From NCBI GenBank assembly GCA_025084515.1, contig JAJAGP010000236.1:310001-374000 (forward strand): DNA of 64,000 nt, read 5' to 3'. Below the pieces are notes generated by a model, which searched no databases, was not told the origin of the DNA, and saw only the letters and a program-made list of their open reading frames with translations. Below, piece after piece: positions 22,232 through 32,458 of this stretch. This stretch comes from Ancistrus triradiatus (taxonomy: Eukaryota > Chordata > Actinopteri > Siluriformes > Loricariidae). Each line of letters starts with the position of its first letter. The stretch's first letter is position 1. The position numbers and the translations under genes are program-made.

Positions 22232-25200
22232 AAGTCAAGTCAAGTCAAGTCAGATCTATTTATATAGCGCTTTTTACAATGGAGCATTGTCTCAAAGCAA
22301 CTTTACAAGTTTAGATGATCTCCTAATAACTACGTCCATTCCCAAGTTGAGCAAGCCTAGGGCGACAGTGGCAAGGAAAAACTCCCTGAGTGTTATAGGA
22401 AGAAACCTTGGGAGGACCAAGACTCAAAAAGGGACCCAACCTCCTTGGGAGGCGTAGATGATAAATCTAAAGTCATGGAGTCAAAGTTCGAATAAAATGT
22501 GAAGTATGCACATCGGCATTAAGTGGCCCGGGTATGGTGGGGCTGGAGCTGATGACGGAAGCAGCTTGAGTGGAGCTGCAGCGGATGAACATCGTGTGTG
22601 GGGCTGGAACCGGCACCGGAACACAGCTCGGAAAGAAAACAGAACATGCAATTAGTTATTGATTAAGAGCACAGTGTCTATTAACAATCACTGATGCCAT
22701 GTCAATCACTGATGCCATGTGTAGCATGAGACCCGGGCAGCATTAGCTATAGCAGCATAGCTAGAAAGAGGAGAACTGGTAGGAAACACAGCAAGAGGGA
22801 TCACATGAGACATTGGCAACCCCACGGGAGGAGAAGCCAGCAAACCCAAGTCTCTGATCACCATAGACTCTTTGAATATGCCACCCCCAGCTCTGCCCTT
22901 ATTCAAGGCAAGGATGCACGAGTCAAGATCACGAGGACCGAAGCCCAGTTCAGCCAGACCACCCACTCAACACTCCCGGCTAACGGACAGGGCAGGCAGG
23001 CCAGACATGACTCCAGACTCCGGCCCCAGTGACCCAAGCCATGCATCCTGGTCTAAATCTAGTCAAAAGCCTGTGCAAATAGGTATGTCTTTAGCCTAGA
23101 CTTAAAATTTCGGAGAGTGTCTGAGTCTCGAACGAAAGTGGGAAGTTTATTCCATAGTTGGGGGGCCATGTATGAGAAAGCCTTTTCCCCTGCTGTGACT
23201 TTTTTAATTCTAGGAACTAAAAGAAGTTTTGTACACTGCGAACAAAGTAGACAAGTTGTATTGTAAAACTCTAAGAGTTCACTCAGATAATGTGGGGCCA
23301 GGCCATGTAGAGCTTTATAAGTTATAAGAAGTATTTTGTAATCAATGTGGAGTTTGACTAGTAACCAGTGTAGTGATGATAGAACATGAGTGATATGATC
23401 AAATTTTCTAATTCGAGTTAGCACTCGGGCAGCTGCATTCTGAACTAACTGAAGTTTATTTATAGATTTACTAGAGCACCCAGTAAGTAAGGCGTTACAG
23501 TAATCCAACCTTGAGGTTATAAATGCATGAACAAGTTTCTCTGCATCATTAAAAGAGAGGATATTTCTAAGTTTAGCGATATTACGTAATTGAAAGAAAG
23601 CAATTCGAGTGATGCTGCTAATGTGCGCATCAAAGGAGAGATCTGAATCAAATGTGACCCCAAGTTTTTTACAGACGGACTGGGCAATACTGGACAGCCA
23701 TGTAAATTTAGGATAGATGTAGCCAACCTGTCTCTCACAGCCTTGGGTCAGTTTTATCTGAGTTAAGTAAGAGAAAATTAAATAACATCCAATCTTTTAT
23801 TTCCTTTACACAGTCCTCAATTTTGTTGATTGTAAGGCTGTCATTAGGTTTGGCTAATATGTACAGCTGTGTATCATCTGCATAGCAGTGGAAACTAATG
23901 CCATGTTTACGAATAACTGAGCCTAGTGCATGTACAGTGAGAATAAAAGCGGGCCAATCACTGACGCCTGAGGCACGCCATACTTCAATTTTGAGGGCTT
24001 AGACCTTAGATTATTTATATGAACAAACTGGTACCGGTCGGTTAAGTAGGATTTAAACCAAGAAAGTGCTAATCCATTGATACCTACAGTATTTTCTAGT
24101 CTGTTTAGTAAAACATCATGATCTATAGTGTCAAATGCTGCACTTAAATCTGACAGAACAAGAAAAGAAACACATCCCTTATCTGCAGGCATTAACAAGT
24201 CATTTAGTACCCTAATTAATGCTGTTTCAGTACTATGATGGGGCCTGAAGCCAGACTGAAATGTTTCATAAATTTCATTCCTTTGGAGGTAACTGCAGAG
24301 CTGCTGATGTATGGCTTTTTCTGAGATTTTGGACAGAAACGGTAGATTTGAAATTGGTCTATAATTAGATATCACACAAGGGTCAAGATTGGTAACGTTT
24401 GATAACGGCAGACTTAAAGGATTTGGGCACATAACCAAAGGTAAGGGATGAATTTAAAATAACTAACAGTGGCTCTATAATACTAGGTATTAATTGTTTG
24501 AGTAAACGTGTAGGAATTGGATCTATTAAACATGTTGATGACTTAGACGAGCTGATCAGTGCGGATAATTCAGTATTAGTAATTGGTTGCTGAATAGTTT
24601 GGTGATGTGATGAGCATCGAGTTTTATGTCTAATGTTTTCTATCTTATCATTAAAGAAAGTCATGAAATCATTACTGTTAAAATTACACAGAACGGGAGA
24701 ATCACTTTCTGTAGGTTTTTTTTTTTGTTAATTTTCAGACTGTATTAAAGAGAAATCTTGGATTATTCTTATTTTTCTCTATGATTGAGAAATATGCAGC
24801 TTTAGCTAAGGGCATGCTTATACTCTGCCATACTGTCCCTCCAAGCAATCTTAAACACCTCCAATTTACTATGTTTCCACTTGCGCTTAGTGCCGTTGTT
24901 CTTTGCTTGAAGGTACGGGGTGTGGTCATTATACCCATGGTGCTAGCCTTTTTTTCCTAATGCGTTTGACCCTAGCAGGAGCAGTCGTGTCTAGGGTTGA
25001 GCGAAGCACACATTCTAATTTGTCATTTACACACTCAAGATGATTGATCTCCGTAGGTGTATTAAATTTCAAGTCTGGTAGGTTTTTAATAAACGCAGCT
25101 GGAGTAGCAGATGTGATAGTGCGCTTGGTGTGATAACGAGGCAGAAGGATTTTATTTATTAGAGATAGCTCAAATACTAAAAGATAGTGATGTGAAATCG

Positions 25201-25291
25201 AACCACTTTGCGGGAAAACATCAATGTTGTCTATATTGATACCAAATGTTAATATTAGATTTAAAGTATGATTACAGCGGTGGTATGATTA
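22232..25291 (-). mobile_element. L2-like LINE inserted in LTR element A
   Basis: The element reads right to left and ends at 22232 with a GACTTGACTTGACTTGAC tail, preceded by the 3' block that contains 'ATATAAATAGATCTGACTTG'. The 7-bp sequence CAGTGTC lies on both sides (22225-22231 and 25292-25298), a clean target-site duplication. Removing the insert would rejoin the surrounding repeat in register. About 3 kb remains. The 5' end is truncated inside the endonuclease domain, as is usual for LINEs. A very short copy of the same 3' end occurs at 43160-43243. Confidence 0.9.
23059..24664 (-). pseudogene. L2-like LINE reverse transcriptase pseudogene
   Basis: Read on the minus strand, an amino-terminal linker (24664-24383) leads into a reverse transcriptase. 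Recognisable motifs are 'NYRPISNLPFLSKISEK' and 'FRPHHSTETALI', then motif A with its catalytic aspartate ('DLSAAFDTIDH') and motif B as 'GVPQASVIGPLLF', where the usual glycine is alanine. The YADD catalytic box is intact at 23873-23884 but in another frame, so a frameshift near 23930 separates it from motif B. The carboxy-terminal region at 23508-23059 ('LDYCNALL'-like start, 'AARVLTR', 'LKTYLF' end) is typical of L2 elements. Upstream, only the end of the endonuclease domain remains near 25150-25280. The protein would act in target-primed reverse transcription but cannot be made from this copy. Confidence 0.85.
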
Positions 25292-26869
25292 CAGTGTCTG
25301 CCCAGAAGACACCTAATCCTAGGACCGTCCACAAGACATCAGTTTGTGAGGTTGTCCAGGAGACCTCTGTGCCAGGGTCTGTTCAGGAGATGTCAGTGTC
25401 AGTCTGTCCAGAAGACAGCAGTTCCTGAGTCTGTCCAGAAGGTTGCAGTTCCCAAGTCTGTCCAGAAGACAGCAGTTCCTGAGTCTGTCCAGAAGATGGC
25501 AGTTCCCGAGTCTGTCCAGAAGACCAGTTTGTGAGCAGCCCAGAGGACGTCCATGCCAGTGCCTGCTCCGAGGGCGTTCGCGCCATTCCCTGTTCTGAGA
25601 ACGTCCACGCCAGTGCCTGTTCCAAGGACGTTTGTGCCGTGTTTGTTCCAAGGATGCCTGTGCCAGTGCCTGTTCTGAGAACGCCCATCCCAGAGATCAT
25701 CCAGAGCATGTCAGCTCCAGAGACCATTTCGGAGGATGCCCGTCGCAGAGACCGTCAAGAGCATGCCCATCACAGACACTGTCCAGAGTCCATCAGCTCC
25801 AGAGACCGTCCAGACGATGCCCATCACAAAGACAGTATAGAACACATCGACTCCAAGAATCGTCCAGAGAATGCCTGTCACAGAGACCATCCGGAGCCTG
25901 TCATCTCCAGAGACCATCCAGACGATGCTTGTTGCAGAGACCATCCAGGTCCCGTCAGCTCCAGAGACCGTCCAGACAATGCTCATCACAGAGATTGTCC
26001 AGAGCACATCAGTTCCAGGGATCATCCAGAGCACGTCAGCTTCAGGGACTGTCCAGACGACTCTCAGCACAGAGGCCATCCAAGTTACATCAGCTCCAGG
26101 GACTGTAGAGACCATGCCTGTCGCCCAGACAGCCTAGCGCCTGTCTCAGAGTTTGCCAGTCGATGCCTGTCCCAGAATCTGTCAAGTCACTCATTGATCT
26201 AGATGATACCTGTCACAGAGATCGTCCAGAGACTGTCAGCTCCAGAGACCGTCCAGGGGACACCCGTCTCAAAGACGGTACAGATCACATCGGCTCCGAG
26301 GATCGTCCAGAGGATGTCTGTCACAGAGACCGTCCGGAGCCTGTCAGCTCCAGAGGCCGTCCAGACGATGCTTGTTGCAGAGACCACCCAGGTCCCATCA
26401 GCTCCAGAGACCGTCCAGACGGCGCTCATCACAGAGATCGTCTAGGTCACATCAACTCCAGGGACTGTTCAGACCATGCCCGTTACCCAGACAGCCAAGT
26501 CGACGCCTGTTAAGTTGATGTCTGTCCCAGAGTCTGTGAAATCGGCACCTGTCCCAGAGTCAAGTCAGAGCCTGTTTCTAAGACTGTCCTGTTGGTACCC
26601 ATACCTGTGTCAGTCAAGCCGGAGCTCTTTCCAGACACAGTCAAGTCAGCACCCATTTCAGAGTCTGTCAAGTTGGAGCTCATTCCAGAGTTGGTCGCAG
26701 GAGGTCTTCCGTTCCAAAGTTGGTCGCAGGGGCGACTTCCATTCCAGGTTTGGTTGCGAGGGCAACTTCTGTTATACAGTCGGCTGAGATGGCGACTTCT
26801 ATGTCAGAATCAGTTGCGAGGGCGACACTCACCGCACAGTTGGTTGCGAGGACGATGTTCACCGCAGAG
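25292..26869 (+). mobile_element. Body of LTR element A, right part: peptide-repeat region
   Basis: This region is a long run of 27-bp units encoding a nine-residue repeat of the type 'VQKTAVPES'. It is seen clearly at 25346-25534 and, in another frame, at 25871-26137 as 'APETVQTMPITETVQ'. A second pattern in the overlapping frame at 25531-26202 is rich in Arg-Asp-Cys-His ('SSRDRPDDAHHRD'). Frameshifts divide an ancestral frame of at least 1.5 kb. The last 250 bp has a different unit built on 'GTTGGTCGCAGGGGCGAC'. No protease, reverse transcriptase, RNase H or integrase is recognisable. Confidence 0.65.
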
Positions 26870-27280
26870 TGAATCAGTTCTCTTTTGTTAACGTCCGCGT
26901 TCCTCGTGCTTTGTGTTTGCTTCGCACCACGCTTAAGCATATCAATGCTCTTTTGTTTATGACCATGTTCCTCGCGCTTTGTTTTTGCTTCGCGCCACGC
27001 TTGAGCATCTCAACGCTCTTTTGTTTATATCCGTGTTCTCTGTGCTACGAATTTGCTTCATGCCATGCCTTAGCGTGTCAAAGGTCTTTTATTTACTTCC
27101 GTGTTTCAGTCCTCCACATTTCCCCACACGCATCCTTGGTTTATTATTAGAGTTCACTTAGGGTGGTTTAGGTTAACTGTATTTACCTGGGTTTTGTGGA
27201 CTTTGTTTTCTGGACTATTTTTTTAATAAACATTATTTTCGATTGGAACTTACGCTCGTCTTGCTCATTCCTCGCACACG
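26870..27280 (+). mobile_element. 3' LTR of LTR element A, 5' part missing
   Basis: This segment matches the last ~400 bp of the LTR at 20830-21523. It carries three copies of the ~70-bp internal unit, the 'CATCCTTGGTTTATTATTAG' block and a TTAATAAAC polyadenylation-type signal near 27222. The first ~280 bp of the LTR, including TGTCACAG, is not present before 26870, and no polypurine tract is visible. The right end dissolves into a CA microsatellite. Confidence 0.75.
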
Positions 27281-27318
27281 ACACACACACACACACACAC
27301 ACATACACACACACACAT
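27281..27318. repeat. (CA)n microsatellite
   Basis: An interrupted CA repeat directly follows the end of the element A 3' LTR. Confidence 0.95.
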
Positions 27319-27842
27319 CTAGCTATCCATGTGAGGACTTGCCACTAACATCATTATTATAGCTAATTAATGCTAAACTTACACCTTCATCTAAATCTAA
27401 CTTTTACCTCAGTAACCTAAAGCGAATATTTTGACTCTCTTATTTTTTTTAAAAGAAGAGCAAATAAAACAGCAAAACAGTGAAGTTAAAATGTCCAGGT
27501 TTTCCTATCATTGTGAGGACATTTTGATCCTCATAAGTATAGAAAGATGAGGTACACACACTCACGCTCACTCACTCACACTAGGACACCTTAGAGGCAC
27601 CAGCTGATGTAATATAACTTATATGCAAACAGTCACGTGTATTGATTACAGTAAGTAGTGCATAATGTAAAATCACCCATGCTATGCATTTCATCATGGT
27701 TTTATAACCATATTGTCTTCTTAGACAATACTGTTTTATTAGATTTATTGATCTGTTTGTCTTAACACCCACCCCATCTGTTGACTGGTTAGTTTCTCCT
27801 GATCCATTTTCCACTTGTAAAAACCTGTGCAATTATTAGTGT
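27319..27842. other. No recognised features
   Basis: This is AT-rich sequence between the microsatellite and a weak SINE-like piece. Confidence 0.5.
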
Positions 27843-28040
27843 AAGCATGCCCTAAACAGGATGCCAGTCTATCACAGAATTTGGTAGGGGTTGCTGTTGC
27901 AGCATAATCAACCTGCCTTTCCTTTTTCAGGCACAGCCATCCATGTATGCATGTAATGCCTGACTCAGCAGGAAGGCAGTGCCAAGACCTGAATCCAACA
28001 CCCAGTAGTGGTGGGCTAGCATATTAGCTTCCTGAGCACC
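27843..28040 (-). mobile_element. Possible diverged SINE
   Basis: 'AACAGGATGCCAGTCTATCACAG' resembles the 3' region of teleost SINEs in reverse orientation. At the right side the reverse strand reads TTGGATTCAGG, a weak B-box-like motif. The copy is strongly diverged. Confidence 0.35.
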
Positions 28041-29690
28041 ATTATTGGACTGATAAATCCAATAAAGACAGTTAGATGTTACATCAGTAATAGGGTTATT
28101 AAGCACATACAACATCTTTATGGATTTCTATTGGATTTCTAGGAATGCAAATGTGTGGAAACAAAGTATGTTTGTTTGCCCTTGATATCCTTGTCTGCCT
28201 GTTAACGTCAGCCATTAGTTCTTACAGTGATCCCTGGAAAGCTCCAAATAAAGCAGCATCTCACATATGTGCTGTCTCATAAGGATTGTTACAGCTGTCT
28301 TCTTCACAGCAGGAACAGCATCTTACTGTGAGAAACAGGGTGACAGTGTACCTAAATAGCATTTCAACCACAAAAGGAAGAAGTGTAAATTGTGTATTAT
28401 AATAAATACACCAGATGATAACTAAACTGATTATACACAATTCTAAGACTATAATAAGAACTGGAAGTTAATTGTAGGCTTCCAGCAGCCTTTGTCCATC
28501 TGAACTCCATGTTGCCAGGTGTGGTTTCTGTGTCTACCCTGTTCATTATGTTCTTTGTAATCACACTGTGGACTTCTCCCAGATAAATATGAAGATTCTA
28601 AAAAATTGTGATGGTGAATTTTCAGGTTTTCTTTGCTTCTCGTTCTCCATTACTTCCCCACCAAGCATTATTAAAAACAGTATGAATTACCGAACTCCTT
28701 CCTATCATCTGGCGAATAGGCTGACCCTGCTGAATACACAGAGAGGAAGAAGCTTTCCTTGGTCTTGTCCTCATTTAGCTGTTTTCCCCAAACACTGTTC
28801 CAACATTCTGAGATCAGAGACCCAACATAGGCTCCTTTTGAAGTAGATGCTGATGATTTTGCTATTTTAGAGCTGGCAGGGTGCTCAGAGTATGGAGTTT
28901 GCCATAAAATTACTAAACATACATTAGTTTATGTAGCTGATTAAAAAATACAGTGCCAGCTCTTGCTTTCATGTGTACATTTTAGACTCATGGCCTCACT
29001 ATTCTTAGCAATGAAATTCAATCTTTTTCTTTTAGTACATTTAACAAGACGTATGCTTTAGTTCTGCAACAGCAGGGTCAGCAACGAGTTCAAGAAACTG
29101 TTAGTTATAATAACTGCAGAGTTATGATAAATGAGCTGGAGTAAGTGGGCCAGCATTGAAGTGTCTTTTCAATGAACTGTAGCCCAATTTTCTGCCTAGA
29201 GTGCTTAACACTTTAGTTTTCAGGTAACGATTCTCAAATATCGATATGTTAACATTCTACACTGCAAATATGATTTGCAGATATGCAAAATTGAATATCC
29301 TGCATCTGTGCATTGTCGTTTAAACATCAACTCAGTAACTTACTGATTATTACACATAATGGTATTAACATTTCCTCTTCTAGTTAGATCATGCATGCGA
29401 GTACAAAGATGTCGTTCAAAACACTATTGTTTCAAATAAAAAAAAAAAACTACTCTTCTTTTATCTTTTGAATATGTTCATTATCTTTTAAATGTTCTGT
29501 GTCATATAATTGTTTGATTGTCAGTTAAAATGCAATGAATACTGCCAAGGTGTCTGAACTATGAACCAAGCATTTTCTGGAATAATCTTCATTGGCCATT
29601 TATTATTTGCAACATTCATTAGGACAGGGAATGCACACTGCATTTAATTTAGTTAATGTTACTTTTTTAGCATTAAGATGAACTAAATCA
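28041..29690. other. No recognised features
   Basis: About 1.65 kb of AT-rich sequence in which I recognise no gene, RNA or named repeat. An A-run lies at about 29440. Confidence 0.5.
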
Positions 29691-29722
29691 TACAGTGGGG
29701 AAAAAAAAGTATTTAGTCAGCC

Positions 29723-30087
29723 TGTTACGACACACACACACACACTGGATAGGAATCAGTAGCAGGTTTAATAGACGAAATCCAAATAGCAGAGTGAGCA
29801 CACGGTCCGGGGTCAGATACCAGCAAATCAGCAAACCAGGCAGACGAAACAGAAGGGTAAGGCAAACTCAAGGGTCATAATCCAAACAGATGTCAAGTGC
29901 CATGTAAATTCAAATATATATAGAACGCTCAGAATCGTAGACTACCCTGATGAGACCTCGCAGAGATTGATTGAGTCTCCCACACTTATAAAGGTTCAAA
30001 GATGGCCGATCTTCCGGAAGCGACGGTTAGAATTCAGGCGATGGCTCCCTCTGGTGTTACGGCACGGATTCACCCGCCGGCGTGACA
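29723..30087 (-). mobile_element. Solo LTR (gypsy type) inside the Tc1
   Basis: The 365-bp insert opens TGTTACGAC and ends GGCGTGACA, and CAGCC is duplicated on both sides (29718-29722 and 30088-30092). Read on the minus strand it begins TGTCACGCCGG. It then carries a TTTATAAG TATA-like box near 29989, an ATTAAA polyadenylation-type signal near 29767, and ends CGTAACA. Five-base target duplication plus TG...CA ends mean an LTR left alone after recombination between two LTRs. Confidence 0.9.
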
Positions 30088-30289
30088 CAGCCACTGATTG
30101 CGCAAGTTCTCCTACTTAGAAAGATGACAGAGGTCTGTAATTTTCATCATAGGTACACTTCAACTGTCAGACAAAATGAGAAAAAAAAAATCCAGGAAAT
30201 CATATTGCAGGATTTTTAAGGAATTTAATTGTAAATTATGGTGAAAAATAAGTATTTGGCCAATAACAAAAGTTCAACTCAGTCCTTTC

Positions 30290-31170
30290 TAACATAACCT
30301 TTGTTGGCAATGACAGAGGCCAAACGTTTCCTGTAAGTCTTCACCAGGTTTGCACACACTGTAGCTGGTATTTTAGCCCATTCTTCCATGCAGATCTTCT
30401 CTAGAGCAGTGATGATCTCAAACACACTGCTCGGGCAACGAAGGAGTGGCTCCGTAAAAGCATTTCAGGGTCCTGGAAATGTTTTTTACGGAGCCACTCA
30501 TTCGCTGCCCGAGCAGTGTGTTTGGGATAATTGTCATGCTGGAAGACCCAGCCACGTTCCATCTTCAATGCTCTCACTGATGGAAGGAGGTTTTGGCTTA
30601 AAATTTCACGATACATGGCCGCATTCATTCTTCCCTTACCACGGATCAGTCATCCTGTCCCCTTTGCAGAAAAACAGCTCCAAAGCATGATGTTTTCATC
30701 TCCATGTTTTACAGTAGGTATGGTGTTCTTGGGGTGCAACTCAGCATTCTTCTTCCCCCAAACACGCCGAGTTGAGTTTTTACCAAAAAGTTCTTTTTTG
30801 GTTGGCACTACAGGATCTGAGTTCCTCTCAGCGTAGTGTGTTACTGATGGTAGCTTTTGTTACTTTGGTCCCAGGTCTCTGCAGGTCATTCATCAGGTCC
30901 CTCCATGTAGTTCTGTGATTTTTGCTCACCGTTCTCATGATCATTTTGACCCCAAGGGATGAGATCTTGCGTGGGGTCCCAGATTATCAATGGTCTTGTA
31001 TGTCTTCCATTTTCTTACAATTGCTCCCACAGTTTATTAATTCACTCCAACCTGCTTGCCTTTTGTAGATTCACTCTTCCCAGCTTGGTGCAGGCCTACA
31101 ATTTTCTTCCTGGTGTCTTTCGACAACTCTTTGGTCTTGACTATGGTTGAGTTTGGAATCTGACTGTTTG
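30290..31170 (-). pseudogene. Tc1-like transposase pseudogene with inverted duplication
   Basis: The minus strand carries fragments of the transposase found at 8770-9780. They include a clean stretch at 30628-30401 with 'ALKMERGWVFQHDNYPKHTAR' split over residues 18-38, which holds the second catalytic aspartate region. After this the expected 'SQSPDLNP' block is replaced by a reversed copy of the preceding ~47 bp. The helix-turn-helix part is degraded near 31000-31150. No functional product is possible. Confidence 0.75.
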
Positions 31171-31502
31171 GGCTGTGGACAGGTGTCCTTTATACAGATA
31201 ATGAGGTCAAACAGGTGCCATTAATACAGGTAACGAGTGGAGGACAGAAGAGCTTCTCAAAGAAGTTATAGGTCTGTGAGAGCCAGAAATCTAGCTTGTT
31301 CGTGGGTGACAAAAATACTTATTTTCCATAATTTACAATTAAATTCTTAAAAAATCCTACAATGTGATTTTTTGTTTTTTTCTCATTTTGTCTCTCATAG
31401 TTGAAGTGTACCTCTGATGAAAATGACAGACCTCTCTCATCTTTCTAAGTAGGAGAACTTGCACAATCAGTGGCTGACTAAATACTTTTTTACCCCACTG
31501 TA

Positions 31503-32414
31503 CACATGCCATTTAATTAATAGGGAATAGTTCCACTGTGTATTTATATCAGACTTTTTGCTGTGCTGATGCAAGGCATTTTTTTTGCATGCAGTATTAC
31601 CAAAATTTCATATTTTTTATTCAGGTTAGATGCACATTCCTCTTACCCAATGCTGCTGAAATATTAACCAGCACTGCTTATTTCTGTACTGTACGTGACT
31701 GAGTTCCCACCAGAGAATGACAGTAAATAATTTAGACTTTAAGACCTGTCATCCAATTATAGTGACTATTATTATGGGTGACAGTTCTGGAGGTCACCGC
31801 ATTAGCAACTGTTGTTTCTGTCAACTTTCTAATTTATAGCTAATAAAGGTATTGTTTAATTGTAATACAATAAATATAAAGGCGTTTCTGTTATTACTAT
31901 GCCATTGCTTTAACAGTTTATGTAACATACTAATAAAATTATATTTGTGAGTGATTGGTATATAACCATTTTTGCTATTCAAGTATTCGAATAGGATTTG
32001 AATATTCAAACATGAAAATATTTTGTTTTGTCATAAATTAGGCATGAAAAGCCAATTTAACAATCATTTACTGTACTTCTAAACTGTTTACATTGCAGTT
32101 ATATAATAGTCCAAAAGTCCAAAATGTCCATAGTTGCATTTCATAAGTAAAATTGCATAAGTAGAAACTGTTATGGTCTGTGTTGACACTTTTAGGTGTC
32201 CCAGGTGTTTTCCCTACCATGAAGGCATGTGAAATGGAAAAGTTTGTAGTCTGCTTAAAGATGTAAAGAATTTAAAATGTCACATTACATTGCCTGTTCT
32301 GGAAATTAGTGTTTATTCAAGTGGACTCATTCCCTCTTTTCTGTGTGCAGCCAGTGAGGAATGTTTATTTATGCTTATACTCACTCCATTGTACGCATTT
32401 ATATTTTGGTTCTA

Positions 32415-32416
<2 letters not shown>
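31503..32416. other. No recognised features
   Basis: This is AT-rich sequence in which nothing can be named. It ends at a TG microsatellite. Confidence 0.5.

Positions 32417-32457
<41 letters not shown>
32417..32457. repeat. (TG)n microsatellite
   Basis: About twenty TG units lie at the left edge of LTR element B. Confidence 0.97.

Positions 32458-32458
<1 letters not shown>

Larger units (their letters stand above)
29693..31500 (-). mobile_element. Tc1-like transposon with both ends, containing a solo LTR
   Basis: The left end CAGTGGGGAAAAAAAAGTATT and the right end AATACTTTTTTACCCCACTG are inverted and flanked by TA. The terminal repeats are about 200 bp long. The family is that of 8551-9999. 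Transposase sequence runs on the minus strand from about 31170 to 30290 but is broken by stops, frameshifts and a local inverted duplication. A 365-bp LTR sits inside the left terminal repeat. Confidence 0.9.

Noticed and set aside
22805..23099. Plus-strand open frames left of the LINE coding region
   Set aside because: They lie antisense to the LINE 3' untranslated region and carry no recognisable protein.
25319..25727. Minus-strand open frames over the 27-bp repeats
   Set aside because: They mirror the plus-strand repeats of element A and have no start, LTR or domain logic on that strand.
25400..26150. CRISPR-like regularity of ~27-bp units
   Set aside because: The units are contiguous and diverged, with no unique spacers of constant length. 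They keep a peptide period inside an LTR element of an animal genome.
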